Source: Thiorhodovibrio litoralis
GTDB taxonomy: Bacteria; Pseudomonadota; Gammaproteobacteria; Chromatiales; Chromatiaceae
Length of the DNA: 64,000 bases
NCBI RefSeq assembly: GCF_033954455.1
Contig: NZ_CP121473.1
Location: forward strand, 3,830,501-3,894,500
Direction: 5' to 3'
Position 1 is the stretch's first letter, and each line of letters opens with the position of its first letter. The notes beneath the pieces are model-generated. The model did not search any database, had not been told where the DNA came from, and saw only the letters and a program-made list of their open reading frames with translations. Position numbers and translations under genes: made by a program. Positions 34,225-46,309 of the stretch are shown one piece after another.

Positions 34225-35580
34225 CTACAGCAGAAACAGGGTCGCCAGACCAAGAAAGGACGTGAAACCAACCACGTCGGTGACCGTGGTGAGAATCACG
34301 CCACCGGCCAGGGCTGGATCGATGCCGAGGCGCTGCAGCAGCAGGGGCAAGAGCGCCCCGGTGAAGGTGGCGGCGAGCAAGTTGAGCGCGATGGCCGCGG
34401 CGATAATGAGCGCGATATCGCCACTACCAAACCAAAGCAGCGCAATGGCGGCCACAACCAGCGACCAGATAACGCTGTTTAACACGGCAACCGCCATTTC
34501 CTTGCCGAGCAGCCAGCGGATGTTTTTGATCGAAAGCTGACCGACGGCAATGCCGCGAATGGCGAGCGTAAGCGTCTGGGTACCGGCGATGCCACCCATG
34601 CTGGCAACAACCGGCATCAATACCGCAAGCGCGACGATTTGCTGAATCGTGGCCTCGAAACGGCCAATCACCCAGGCAGCCAGAAAGGCTGTGAGCAGAT
34701 TCACCCCCAGCCAGAGCGCGCGCCGCCGGGCGCTGAGCAACACCGGGGCGAACATGTCCTCGGTCTCACTCAAGCCCGCCTGGCCCATGAACTGGTGTTC
34801 CGCCTCTTCGCGGATGAGGTCCATCACGTCGTCAACCGTGATGCGCCCGAGCACCTGGCCGTCGTCGTCGATAACCGGCGCTGAGACCAGGTCGTGCGCC
34901 TCGAAGCGCTTGGCCACATCGCGCGCGCTGGTGGTGACCAGGATGGGCTGCACATCAAGCGTCATGACCTCAGCGACGGATTCGTCCGGGTCGTGCGTGA
35001 GCAGCTCAGTCAGGTACAGAATGCCAAGATACCGCCCAGCGCGATTGACCACGATCAGGTTATCCGTGAGGTTTGGCAGCCCCTCCTTGTAGCGGCGCAG
35101 AAAGCGCATCACGACATCGAGCGTGACCTCTGGGCGCACGCTGATGGTGTCGCTGTTTGCCAGCGCACCCGCACTGTCCTCAGGGTAGGCGAGTGTCTTC
35201 TCGAGGCGCTCGCGGCGCTGCTGGTCGAGGCTGTTTAACACCTCCCCGGTAATGGTGCTGGGCAGATCGCGCACCAGCGCGGCAAGGTCGTCGGAGTCCA
35301 GGCTCTCAGCCGCAGCGAGGATGCGGTCCGAGCTCATGCGACTTAGAATGTCGTCGCGCACATCGTCGTGCAGATAGAGCAGCGCCTCGCCCTCGATGCT
35401 CGGATCGACCAGCTCCCACAGCAGCTGGCGCTGCGCCGGCGGCAGGGACTCGATCACATGGCCGATTTCGGCCGGATGCAGCGCATTGAGCATCCGCTGG
35501 GCTTTTTTGACCGAGCCGGAGTCCAGCACGGCATGCAGCGCGTCGATGCGGTCGTTGAGGGGATTGCTCTCGGGTTCCAT
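34225..35580 (-). CDS. mgtE: Magnesium transporter MgtE
   Basis: 451 residues, normal MgtE length. N-terminal helical domain (about 1-130, HPAEIGHVIESLPPAQR), two CBS domains (about 135-255), and a C-terminal five-helix pore domain with the conserved MGGIAGTQTLTL and DPALAGGVILTTVTDVVGF. MgtE is a Mg2+ channel gated by Mg2+ binding in the cytoplasmic domains. It is the last gene of a same-strand series that starts at rho. Confidence 0.96.
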   Translation of the reverse strand: MEPESNPLNDRIDALHAVLDSGSVKKAQRMLNALHPAEIGHVIESLPPAQRQLLWELVDPSIEGEALLYLHDDVRDDILSRMSSDRILAAAESLDSDDLAALVRDLPSTITGEVLNSLDQQRRERLEKTLAYPEDSAGALANSDTISVRPEVTLDVVMRFLRRYKEGLPNLTDNLIVVNRAGRYLGILYLTELLTHDPDESVAEVMTLDVQPILVTTSARDVAKRFEAHDLVSAPVIDDDGQVLGRITVDDVMDLIREEAEHQFMGQAGLSETEDMFAPVLLSARRRALWLGVNLLTAFLAAWVIGRFEATIQQIVALAVLMPVVASMGGIAGTQTLTLAIRGIAVGQLSIKNIRWLLGKEMAVAVLNSVIWSLVVAAIALLWFGSGDIALIIAAAIALNLLAATFTGALLPLLLQRLGIDPALAGGVILTTVTDVVGFTSFLGLATLFLL

Positions 35581-35684
35581 GCGACGGATTTCCTGGCTGT
35601 TGGGAGTTAGGCTGTCTCGCGTCCATGATGCGGGCTGCGCGCTCGCATCAAGCCGGCAACAAAGTCAGGGGCCAGCAGCGGTGG

Positions 35685-36722
35685 TCAACCACCGATATGG
35701 TAACGCTCCATCAGATAGCACAGACAGTCCTGGCGAATGACACGCTCGTCATGGGTGAGCATTGAAGGCATTGCCGGGATGCGCAAGCGCAGCTCGCCCT
35801 GGTCGAGTTCGAAAAAGCGCTCGCCAACATCCTGCCCATTCTCGTCGCGAACTTCCAGGACATCACCGCATGCCTTGCGCAAGGTGCCAAAGCGCGTCCC
35901 GGGCGCGAGCTCGCGGAAGTTGTACCGCTCCAGCTCCGGCGACAGCAGCAGGGCGACATCGCGCGGGGGAAAGCCGAAATCAACGCCCGGCGCGATCTTG
36001 ACCTGAGCCACGGTGTGGAACAGGTCAATCTCCTGGGGCGGCGGCCAGTCGCTCGACAGCGCCTCAAGGTCCAGGCAAGCATCGATGTAATGGCGTGCGT
36101 GCTCGATGCCGAGCTGCTGACCGGCCTTGCCGCATTCTAGCGTCACCGCCGGACAGAGCTCGGCCAGCGCCTGTGACTGCACCCCGCGCGGGCGCACGAA
36201 GTAGACCACGGTGCGAGAGAACAGGGCGGCAAGCTGCAGGTAGCGCGGATCGATAAAATTGACGCAGCCATAATGCGGATTATTGCCGGTGTTGTTGTGC
36301 AGATCGATGCTGGCAAAACAGCCGCGCGCGGCCATGCGCTCGACCACCTGCGCCATGAGTGCATGCTCGGGCGTGGGCGGTAGTTCGCTGCCCGGCCAGA
36401 CACGGTTGAAATCCGGCTGCTCGGGCAGGTGGCGCAGACCCACGGCTGCGGCAGCCGGGTTGCCGATGAACAGGCTCAGCGCCCGTGGCAGACGCCCTGC
36501 TCCCTCTGGCCCGAGGCGCTCGCGCAGCACCAGGCGCATGGCGTCCCAGCCGACGCTTTCGTTGCCGTGCATCAGCACCGAGACGAACAGCGGCGGCTCG
36601 CGCTCCCCTGGCAGATGGATCAGCGCCGGGCCACCAAGCACGGAGAACAGCTGGTGGCTGTCGCAGTCAAGCAGACGGGGCGGAAGTTGGTCGAGCTCGA
36701 TGAGGATCACTGATGGTGGCAA
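35685..36722 (-). CDS. Succinylglutamate desuccinylase/aspartoacylase-like metallo-hydrolase
   Basis: 345 residues. The zinc-binding motif HGNE (near residue 52) and the second ligand His in DLHNNTGNNPHYG mark the M14-like AstE/AspA family; TLECGKAGQ holds the conserved Glu region. These enzymes cleave an N-acyl group or an amide from an acidic amino acid. It follows a GCS2-type ligase gene in the same direction, so the pair may act on the same small molecule. No arginine-catabolism genes are nearby, so a true AstE role is unlikely. Confidence 0.85.
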   Translation of the reverse strand: MPPSVILIELDQLPPRLLDCDSHQLFSVLGGPALIHLPGEREPPLFVSVLMHGNESVGWDAMRLVLRERLGPEGAGRLPRALSLFIGNPAAAAVGLRHLPEQPDFNRVWPGSELPPTPEHALMAQVVERMAARGCFASIDLHNNTGNNPHYGCVNFIDPRYLQLAALFSRTVVYFVRPRGVQSQALAELCPAVTLECGKAGQQLGIEHARHYIDACLDLEALSSDWPPPQEIDLFHTVAQVKIAPGVDFGFPPRDVALLLSPELERYNFRELAPGTRFGTLRKACGDVLEVRDENGQDVGERFFELDQGELRLRIPAMPSMLTHDERVIRQDCLCYLMERYHIGG

Positions 36723-36859
36723 TGGCTGTCGTCGGTTTCTGGTTGTGTGCTTGCGCGATTGGGCGCTTGGGCGTGGCGAGCTCGCCCATCAAGCAAGACC
36801 TCGTCAGCCATCGGCGCGCAGCGGGTGCAGCGCGGGGCTGATGGTGGAATTCCTGCTGG

Positions 36860-38281
36860 CTAATCGAGCGTCCATTCATGCACCGGGCGGGCGCTTTCCT
36901 GCTTGGCCAGATAGGCTTCGGTCAGGTCTTCCCAGCGCATGCCATGGCGCGCGACCCAGGCACATTGCCAGGCGGCACCGGTGCGGCCGAGACGGGCGCG
37001 ATTGGCGATGATATCCAGCCAGTGGCTGATCTCCCCGCGGTCGACGCCGAGCCGGCGCAGACCCTCGCGCGCGAGCGGCAGCAGCTCGTCTTCGATCAGG
37101 CGCGCGACCGGCACCTCATCGCCACCATACCAGACCAGGCGCGCCTGCATGCCATGCTGGGCGGCGCGATAAAAGTTGCGCTTCGCCTGCCAGAAACGCA
37201 GGCGTTCCTCCGGTGGCTGCTCGAGGTCCGCCAGCCCATGCAAGGCACCGATGAAGAAGGCTGCATTGGCAAGGTTGTCCGCCACCGTCGGGCCAGCCGA
37301 GAGCACGCGATGCTCCAGGCGCAGATGCGGCTGTCCGTCAGGCTCGAAGCCGATCAGCGGACGATTCCAGCGCCAAATGGTGCCATTGTGCAGGCTCAGG
37401 TGGGCCAGAGCCTCCGGCGGTGCATCGATGAGCTCCGGCAGCAGCGCCGGATAGCGGCTGACATTGGCGCGAAAGCATTCCATCACCGAGCCCTTGGCGT
37501 AGCGCACACCAAAACCAAAGCGCTCGCTCAGCGCCGGCCCACCCACGGACACCGCCTGCTCGAACAACGGAATCCGGCTCTCGGCCCACAGCTCGCGCCC
37601 GAACAGCAAGGGAGAATTGGCCCCCACGGCGACCATGGGCGCGGACAGAATCTTGGCCGCGTTGTAGTAGCGCGCCGACTGCGCCGGGGCGATCTTGATG
37701 TGAAGTTGGCAGGCGGTTGCTGCGGCTTCCAGCATCACATTGGGCTGCAGCAGCTGGACTTGCTCCTCGCCGCTGATATTGACGCGGATAGGCAGGTCCC
37801 CGCGCAGCGAAAATATCTGCTCGTTCAGCGCGCGGAAGCGCTCGCGCTCGGTCATGCGCGCGAGGGATAGATGATCGGGCCGAAGCGTGGGCAGGATGCC
37901 GATCGCGATCAGGCGGGCTTCAGCGGCGGCAGCCGCGCGTCGGCAGCGGCTGATGCGCGCTTCGAGCTCATCGGCGAGCTGACTGAAAGCCCCGTTGCCG
38001 AGGCGGCGCGGCGCGGTATTGAGCTCCAGGTTGAACTGTGCCAGCTCGGGCACCACCAGCGGGTCGTCGATCGCGGCGAGCACTGGCTCGATCGCGTCCG
38101 CCGGCGCGGCGTGGCGGTCGATCAGATAGACCTCAAGCTCAATGCCAATTTCTTTGGGGCCATCCGCGAGTGCGCCCTCGGCAAAGAGTTGCGCAAGCAG
38201 TTCGGTCTCCCGCTCCAGCCGGCGCTGAAACTCCGCGAAGTCAGCGGGCGTGAATCGGCTGTCGCTGATCTGATGGCCCAT
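36860..38281 (-). CDS. Glutamate-cysteine ligase family (GCS2-type) carboxylate-amine ligase
   Basis: 473 residues. EIGIELEVYLID (about 46-57) is the ATP/metal-binding signature of the GCS2 family, followed by FNLELNTAPR and LPIRVNISGEEQ. Many members are annotated as glutamate-cysteine ligase or YbdK-like; the substrate cannot be fixed from sequence. It is 9 bp downstream of murU and 137 bp upstream of the aspartoacylase-like gene, in one probable transcript. Confidence 0.85.
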   Translation of the reverse strand: MGHQISDSRFTPADFAEFQRRLERETELLAQLFAEGALADGPKEIGIELEVYLIDRHAAPADAIEPVLAAIDDPLVVPELAQFNLELNTAPRRLGNGAFSQLADELEARISRCRRAAAAAEARLIAIGILPTLRPDHLSLARMTERERFRALNEQIFSLRGDLPIRVNISGEEQVQLLQPNVMLEAAATACQLHIKIAPAQSARYYNAAKILSAPMVAVGANSPLLFGRELWAESRIPLFEQAVSVGGPALSERFGFGVRYAKGSVMECFRANVSRYPALLPELIDAPPEALAHLSLHNGTIWRWNRPLIGFEPDGQPHLRLEHRVLSAGPTVADNLANAAFFIGALHGLADLEQPPEERLRFWQAKRNFYRAAQHGMQARLVWYGGDEVPVARLIEDELLPLAREGLRRLGVDRGEISHWLDIIANRARLGRTGAAWQCAWVARHGMRWEDLTEAYLAKQESARPVHEWTLD

Positions 38282-38290
38282 GCGCGTTTC

Positions 38291-40341
<2,051 letters not shown>

Positions 40342-40365
40342 GACGCCCTGCCCAATGTTCGCAAC

Positions 40366-40398
40366 TGGCGTCGCAAATGGCGTCGCAAATGGCGTCGC
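40366..40398. repeat. 12-bp tandem repeat after rho
   Basis: TGGCGTCGCAAA occurs twice plus a partial third unit, directly next to the rho stop codon and before the PqiA-like gene. Probably a slippage product; no clear role. Confidence 0.8.
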
Positions 40399-41655
40399 TC
40401 AGCCGCGCATGGAATCGAAGAACTCACCATTGGTCTTGGTGTTCTTGAGCTTGTCGACCAGGAATTCCATGGCTGCCAGTTCATCCATCGGATGCAGGAT
40501 CTTGCGCAGAATCCACATCTTCTGCAGCTCGGCCTGGGCCATCAGCAGCTCCTCGCGACGGGTGCCGGAGCGATTGATGTGAATTGCCGGGAAGATGCGC
40601 TTCTCAGCGATGCGCCGGTCGAGGTGGATTTCCATGTTACCGGTGCCCTTGAACTCCTCGTAGATCACATCGTCCATGCGCGAACCGGTGTCGACCAAGG
40701 CGGTGGCGAGGATGGTCAGGCTGCCGCCCTCCTCCACATTACGCGCAGCACCAAAAAAGCGCTTGGGCCGCTGCAGCGCATTGGCATCCACACCACCGGT
40801 CAGCACCTTGCCCGAGGATGGCACCACGGTGTTGTAGGCGCGCGCTAAGCGGGTAATGGAGTCGAGCAGAATGACCACATCGCGGTTGTGCTCAACCAGG
40901 CGTTTGGCCTTCTCGATGACCATTTCGGCGACCTGCACATGGCGAGTCGCCGGCTCATCGAAGGTGGAGGAAATCACCTCGCCGCGCACCGAGCGGGCCA
41001 TTTCGGTGACTTCCTCTGGCCGCTCGTCAATCAGCAGCACGATCAGGTCGCAGTCGGGATGATTGTGCCCGATCGACTGGGCGATGTTCTGCAGCATCAT
41101 GGTCTTACCCGCTTTCGGCGGGGAGACGATCAGGCCACGTTGGCCACGACCGATGGGTGCGACCAGATCGATGATGCGCGCGGTGATGTCCTCGGTGCTG
41201 CCATTGCCGATCTCCAACCCGAGCCGCTTCTGCGGGAAGAGCGGCGTGAAGTTCTCGAACAGGATTTTGTTCTTGGCGACCTCGGGTCGGTCGAAATTAA
41301 TCTCACTGACCTTGAGCAGCGCGAAATAGCGCTCGCCATCCTTGGGCGGGCGAATCTTGCCTGAGATGGTATCCCCGGTGCGCAGCGCAAAACGACGAAT
41401 CTGGCTTGGCGAGACGTAAATATCATCCGGTCCGGCGAGATAGGACGCATCGTCGGAGCGCAGAAAGCCGAAACCGTCCTGGAGAATCTCCAGCACGCCG
41501 TCGCCAGAGATATCCTCTCCGCGCTTGGCCTGCACCTTGAGGATGGAAAAAATCAGGTCTTGCTTGCGCGAGCGCCCAACCCCTTCGATCTCCATGGACT
41601 GTGCCAGTTCGACCAAGCCCGGGATGGGCATTTTCTTCAGTTCGGTGAGATTCAT
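40399..41655 (-). CDS. rho: Transcription termination factor Rho
   Basis: 418 residues from the ATG at 41655 ([18 protein letters not shown]), the standard Rho start and length. N-terminal helix bundle, RNA-binding cold-shock-like domain ([15 protein letters not shown]), Walker A SPPKAGKT, Walker [18 protein letters not shown]-loop and R-loop regions ([21 protein letters not shown]) are all intact. Encoded downstream of trxA in the same direction, the usual gammaproteobacterial trxA-rho order. Confidence 0.98.
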   Translation of the reverse strand: MNLTELKKMPIPGLVELAQSMEIEGVGRSRKQDLIFSILKVQAKRGEDISGDGVLEILQDGFGFLRSDDASYLAGPDDIYVSPSQIRRFALRTGDTISGKIRPPKDGERYFALLKVSEINFDRPEVAKNKILFENFTPLFPQKRLGLEIGNGSTEDITARIIDLVAPIGRGQRGLIVSPPKAGKTMMLQNIAQSIGHNHPDCDLIVLLIDERPEEVTEMARSVRGEVISSTFDEPATRHVQVAEMVIEKAKRLVEHNRDVVILLDSITRLARAYNTVVPSSGKVLTGGVDANALQRPKRFFGAARNVEEGGSLTILATALVDTGSRMDDVIYEEFKGTGNMEIHLDRRIAEKRIFPAIHINRSGTRREELLMAQAELQKMWILRKILHPMDELAAMEFLVDKLKNTKTNGEFFDSMRG

Positions 41656-41857
41656 TGCAGTGCTCGAAAACCGCATGAAGGAATCCGACACCCGGACGCC
41701 CACGACGGGCCGGCGGATGCGGTGCGGGAATTAGGCGGAGGAAAGGGCGGGCGCCCGCAGGGACGGCCGCATCGTGGTGTGGCGCGCTGCCGGGAGAGCC
41801 TGGCGCGCGCGATTGATTGTCGCGATCATCGCCCCTGGCCTGCCGGGAGGCAGCGGC

Positions 41858-42184
41858 TCAGAGGTTGCTGTCGATAAAGGCGGTGAGCTGGGACTTGGAG
41901 ACGGCCCCGACCTTGATGGCCTCAGCCTCACCGTTTTTGAACAAAATCAGCGTCGGGATGCCGCGCACGTTAAACCGCTCGGTCACGGCGCGATTCTCGT
42001 CGATATCAAGCTTGGCGACCTTGATACGCTCGCCGTACTCATCGGCGATCTCTTCCAGGATGGGGGCGATCATCTTGCAGGGGGCGCACCAGTTGGCCCA
42101 ATAGTCGACAAGGACCGGGGTCGTGGACTGCAGAACATCTTGCTCAAAGCTGTCATCCGTTACATGGAGGATTTTCTCGCTCAC
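41858..42184 (-). CDS. trxA: Thioredoxin 1
   Basis: 108 residues, full length. Active site WCAPCK (near 32-37), cis-Pro in RGIPTLILF. Cytoplasmic disulfide reductase. Divergent from rhlB across a 471-bp region and followed by rho, a conserved neighbourhood. Confidence 0.98.
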   Translation of the reverse strand: MSEKILHVTDDSFEQDVLQSTTPVLVDYWANWCAPCKMIAPILEEIADEYGERIKVAKLDIDENRAVTERFNVRGIPTLILFKNGEAEAIKVGAVSKSQLTAFIDSNL

Positions 42185-42655
42185 AGTGTACAGTCTCCGT
42201 TTGTGTGGTAAATCAGCATGGTTGTGGGTGGGATTCTCTCAAGCCGCGAGCCCTTTCCGGCTATTTCGTGGATCGGCGCCGATGGGTGGATCGGCGCCGA
42301 TGGTTGACGGGAAGCCGTCTTTTGGCTGCAAAGCCTGCGCAGGGGAACTGGAGTCGAAGTGCCTAGAGTCGAACTGCTCAATGCGTATGCCAACAGAGGA
42401 TGCTTGGGGAATCTCTCGGGGAGAAGCCCTCGGGGGAAATCCCTCGGGGGAATTGGAGGCCGGGAGATCGGGTCTGGAACCTGAAACCGTAAGCCAGAAC
42501 CTGAACCAGAGCCTGAGTGGGGACCCGTCAACCGAGGGCGCGGGTTCGCGTTGCTTCGTACCCTCGGGTTAAGATGCTATTTCAGCCAAAGATTTCAACT
42601 TTTGCAAGTCCTGTCGCCAAAAAGCGGCAAATAATCGGAGCAACAACAGTTTTTC
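42185..42655. promoter_or_regulatory. Divergent trxA-rhlB control region with repeated palindromes
   Basis: 471 bp with no gene. It contains an 18-bp tandem duplication (42271-42288, 42289-42306), each unit holding the perfect 12-bp palindrome ATCGGCGCCGAT, and later three related CTCGGGGGAA-type units at about 42414-42456. These may be operator or spacer repeats; no known factor was recognised. Confidence 0.5.
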
Positions 42656-44140
42656 ATGTCTGAAACCCATCTGACCGAGACCCGATTCGACAGCTTCGCG
42701 CTCGACTCGCGCATTCTCGCCGGGCTGCAGGATGCCGGATTCCAGCATTGCACGCCGATTCAGGCCCAGGCACTCCCCATCGCGCTGACTGGCCGCGATG
42801 TCGCCGGGCAGGCGCAAACCGGAACCGGCAAGACCGCCGCCTATCTTGTCGCCGCGCTGCATCATTTGCTGCGCGATGCCCCGGATTCGGGCCAGCGCCC
42901 CGAACCGGGCCCGCGGGTTCTGATTCTGGCCCCCACGCGCGAGCTCGCGGTGCAGATTCACAAGGATGCCGAGGTGCTGGCCAAGCATACCGGTTTTCGC
43001 CTAGGCCTTGCCTACGGCGGCACCGGCTATCAGCAGCAGCGCGACGAAATCGCCGCCGGGGTGGACATCCTGATCGGCACACCCGGGCGGCTGATCGACT
43101 ACTTAAAGCAGCGGGTGTTCGATCTCAAATCCATCTCGGTGGTGATCCTCGATGAGGCCGACCGCATGTTCGATCTCGGCTTTATCAAGGACATCCGCTT
43201 CCTGCTGCGGCGCATGCCACCGCCGGAAGAGCGTCTCGGCATGCTGTTCTCCGCCACCCTGTCCTACCGGGTCACCGAGCTCGCCTACGAGCACATGAAC
43301 GACCCGCTGATGGTCGAGATCACCCCGGACAAGGTGACCGCCGATCGCGTCACTCAGTGCTGCTACATGGTCGGCAATGATGAAAAAATCCCGCTGCTGA
43401 TCGGCTTGCTGCGCCGAATCGACGACGGGCGTGTGATGGTCTTCATCAACACCAAACGCCAGGCCGAACTGGTGTGGGGCTATCTGGAAGGCAATGGCAT
43501 CGAGTCCGCAGTGCTCTCCGGTGATGTGCCGCAAAAACAGCGCCTGCGCCTGCTGCGCCATTTCCAGGAGGGCAAACTGCCGGTATTGGTGGCCACCGAC
43601 GTGGCCGCGCGCGGGCTGCACATTCCGGATGTCAGCCACGTGGTCAACTACGATCTACCGGAAGACGCGGAAGATTACGTCCACCGCATCGGGCGCACCG
43701 CGCGCGCCGGCGCGGCAGGCGATGCGATCAGCTTTGCCTGCGAGACCTACGCCTTTTGCCTGCCAGAGATCGAGGACTACATCGGCGCGAAAATTCCTGT
43801 TGAAGCAGTGAATGCTGAGTTGCTTGCCGAGATCGATCCCTCAAGCCGGGTGCGCCCGCCGCGGCGCGAGACGCGCGACAGGGATGGCAAGGACGGACGT
43901 CGGCATGGGGGGCATGGTCATAAGCACAAGCACGACTCAACGCATAAGCACGAGTCAAAGCACAGGCACGAGTCCAAGCATAAGGACGAGTCTGAGCACA
44001 AGCATCCGCACAAGGCGGAAGGAAAAGCCGAGACAGACGCGGGGGAGAAGCCGAAAAAGCGCAGACGGCGGCGTTCCAAGCCTAAGTCGGACCGACCACC
44101 GCAGGGCGACGGTTCAACATCTCCAACTGCTGCGTCCTGA
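42656..44140 (+). CDS. rhlB: DEAD-box RNA helicase RhlB with His/Lys-rich tail
   Basis: 494 residues. It opens MSETHLTETRF, close to known RhlB. Q-motif HCTPIQAQALP, motif I AQTGTGKT, Ia PTRELA, II DEAD, III SAT, VI HRIGRTARAG are all present. Compared with about 420 residues in E. coli, it has a tail of roughly 85 residues. Residues 417-455 alternate His and Lys with Glu/Ser (HKHES-type units), followed by a Lys/Arg-rich end. RhlB works in RNA decay with RNase E. The tail could bind RNA or metal; that is inferred from composition. Confidence 0.95.
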   Translation: MSETHLTETRFDSFALDSRILAGLQDAGFQHCTPIQAQALPIALTGRDVAGQAQTGTGKTAAYLVAALHHLLRDAPDSGQRPEPGPRVLILAPTRELAVQIHKDAEVLAKHTGFRLGLAYGGTGYQQQRDEIAAGVDILIGTPGRLIDYLKQRVFDLKSISVVILDEADRMFDLGFIKDIRFLLRRMPPPEERLGMLFSATLSYRVTELAYEHMNDPLMVEITPDKVTADRVTQCCYMVGNDEKIPLLIGLLRRIDDGRVMVFINTKRQAELVWGYLEGNGIESAVLSGDVPQKQRLRLLRHFQEGKLPVLVATDVAARGLHIPDVSHVVNYDLPEDAEDYVHRIGRTARAGAAGDAISFACETYAFCLPEIEDYIGAKIPVEAVNAELLAEIDPSSRVRPPRRETRDRDGKDGRRHGGHGHKHKHDSTHKHESKHRHESKHKDESEHKHPHKAEGKAETDAGEKPKKRRRRRSKPKSDRPPQGDGSTSPTAAS

Positions 44141-44223
44141 ACTAGACCCCGGTTTGGAACTGACGATTTGGGCTTGTTTTGCGTTTTGGGCTTGTTTGGG
44201 GCCGGCTCATGAAACTGCCAGCA

Positions 44224-44940
44224 TCAGCCGAGCAAACTGAGCTCCGCAACCAGCGGCGCGAAACCATGCTCCGCTGGGAATTCCGTGATCTCGGCGGGTG
44301 GCGCGGTGGAGTCCGGCTGCAGAATGGCCAGTAGCCAATGGAAGCCATAGGCCCCCGCCGCGCGCAGTACGTCGAGATTGTCATCGACGAACAGCGTGCG
44401 CAGCGGGTCGAAGGGCTCAATGGCCTGCACCGCATCCCAGAATCCTTCGGCTTCTTTGGGCTGCTTAAGATCATGGGCGCAGATGACACGGTCGAAATGC
44501 CCGGCCAGGCGGGTACGCTCCATTTTCAGCTCCAGCGAGCGCGGATGGGCGTTGGTGACCAGCACCCGACCTTTGCCGCGCGTCGCCAGGAGTTCCAGAA
44601 ACTCCGGCACATGCGGGTGCACGGCGATCAGGTGATCCACCTCGGCCTTCAGCAGTGCGATGTCCAAGCCAAGCAGCTCGGTCCAATGATCCACGCAATA
44701 CCAAGCCAGAGTGCCGCGTTTGGCCCGGTATTGCCCGAACAGGAACTCCCGCGCCTTGTCCAAAGCGATACCTTGGGCCTCGGCATAGCGCTTGGGCACG
44801 TGCTCAAGCCAGAAATGATTATCGAAGTGTAAATCGAGCAGGGTGCCGTCCATGTCCAGAAACACGGTATCGATGGCGTCCCAGTCCCGCGCTTGCGCAT
44901 GATGCGCTTCCCGGTCAGGCTCTGCAGTCTGCGTTATCAT
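44224..44940 (-). CDS. yrfG: HAD-family GMP/IMP nucleotidase YrfG
   Basis: 238 residues. Motif I FLDMDGTLLDL, motif II LVTNAHP, motif III Lys in LKQPKEAEGFW and the acidic pair in LFVDDNLDVL. DGTLLDLHFDNHFW and the neighbouring AKRGTLAWYCVDHW match YrfG well. It dephosphorylates purine nucleoside monophosphates in the cytoplasm. Convergent with rhlB. Confidence 0.92.
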   Translation of the reverse strand: MITQTAEPDREAHHAQARDWDAIDTVFLDMDGTLLDLHFDNHFWLEHVPKRYAEAQGIALDKAREFLFGQYRAKRGTLAWYCVDHWTELLGLDIALLKAEVDHLIAVHPHVPEFLELLATRGKGRVLVTNAHPRSLELKMERTRLAGHFDRVICAHDLKQPKEAEGFWDAVQAIEPFDPLRTLFVDDNLDVLRAAGAYGFHWLLAILQPDSTAPPAEITEFPAEHGFAPLVAELSLLG

Positions 44941-45016
44941 CAGAAATTTCCAGAATCTTCACTCGTTCAATGCGATGTCAGGAATGCACCATCAGCCTTC
45001 ATCAATCGCCACGGCC

Positions 45017-46273
45017 ATGCCATTGATTTCTCTCCCGGGAACCGAGTCACGCGGCAAAGGCACCAGCGCGCGTGTAACGACCACCCTTGCCGTCCTGATC
45101 AGCCTGCTGGCCATGCTGTTTGGTGCCGCGATGCTGTCCAATACGGCAATGGCTGGTGCGGAGCTGACTGACAAGGCCGCGGCTGACAAGCTAACCTCTG
45201 ACGCGGCAGCGGCTGAAAAGGCGCCAACTGACACCGCACCAGGTGACACCGCACCAGGTGACACCGCACCAGGTGACACTGCACCAGATGACACCGCAAC
45301 AGCCGACGCGCAACAGGCCGACCAGACTGATCCGGAGGCCTCCTTCGATGACAGCCCGCGCGCCACGCAACTGACCTATCCAGACTGGTTCAATGATCCT
45401 TTCCTTGATCTGCCGGCCGATCTGAAGGCCGCGCGCGAAGCGGGCAAGGGCGGGCTGATTTTGTACTTCGGCCAGAAGCGCTGCGCCTACTGTCACCGAC
45501 TGATGGATGTGAATTTCGGGCTTGAGGACATCGTCGCCTACACCCGGCGCCATTTCGACGTGGTGCCCATCGATGTTTGGGGCATCGCCGAGGTGACCGA
45601 CCTCAACGGCAAGACGCTCACCGAGCGCGAGCTTGCGCAGCGCAGCGAGGCGGACTTTACCCCGACACTGGTTTTTTATGACGAAGACGGCGAACTGGCG
45701 CTGCGCCTGCGCGGCTATTATCCGCCCTATCAGTTCCGCGCGGCACTCGAATATGTTGCCGATGATCATTTCCAGCAGGAGTCCTTCCGCGACTATCTCG
45801 CCCGCGGCGATAACCGCATGGTCTTCGACGAGCAGGATCTCAACGATCAGGCCTTCTTCTCCGCCCCGCCCTATCAGCTCGACCGCAGCCGCATCGCCGC
45901 CGAGCGGCCGCTGGTGGTCTTTTTTGAGCAGGGCAATTGCCACGCCTGCGACGTACTCCATGGCGACGTGCTGCAGCAAGCCTCGCTGGCCGAGCGCTTC
46001 GAGGAGCTTGATGCCGTGCAGCTTAACATGTGGTCCGATGAGCCCGTGGTCACACCCCAGGGCGAGGCCACCACCGCCAGGGAATGGGCGGAACAGCTCG
46101 GCATTTTCTACGCCCCGTCGCTACTGTTTTTCGACACCCAGGGGCGCGAAATCCTGCGCCTGGACTCAGTCACCGGCTTTTATCGCCTGAACAACGTGCT
46201 CGACTTCATCCTGAGTGGCGCCTACCGCGACGAGCCAAGCTTTCAGCGCTGGCGCAGTGACCGCGGAACCTAG
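45017..46273 (+). CDS. Exported protein with two thioredoxin-like domains
   Basis: 418 residues from the ATG at 45017; a start at 44975 is also possible. Signal/membrane segment at about 22-45. Next an Ala/Asp/Thr-rich region with four to five 15-bp repeats (APGDT units, DNA about 45232-45300). Two thioredoxin-fold domains follow: the first with CAYC (156-159), the second with CHAC (308-311). Both keep CxxC, so each may be redox active in the periplasm, similar to SoxW/DsbD-gamma-like proteins. It is divergent from yrfG; no sox genes are in view. Confidence 0.82.
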   Translation: MPLISLPGTESRGKGTSARVTTTLAVLISLLAMLFGAAMLSNTAMAGAELTDKAAADKLTSDAAAAEKAPTDTAPGDTAPGDTAPGDTAPDDTATADAQQADQTDPEASFDDSPRATQLTYPDWFNDPFLDLPADLKAAREAGKGGLILYFGQKRCAYCHRLMDVNFGLEDIVAYTRRHFDVVPIDVWGIAEVTDLNGKTLTERELAQRSEADFTPTLVFYDEDGELALRLRGYYPPYQFRAALEYVADDHFQQESFRDYLARGDNRMVFDEQDLNDQAFFSAPPYQLDRSRIAAERPLVVFFEQGNCHACDVLHGDVLQQASLAERFEELDAVQLNMWSDEPVVTPQGEATTAREWAEQLGIFYAPSLLFFDTQGREILRLDSVTGFYRLNNVLDFILSGAYRDEPSFQRWRSDRGT

Positions 46274-46309
46274 CTGCTCCTTAAGCTGAATGCACGCTGA
46301 GTGATATCA

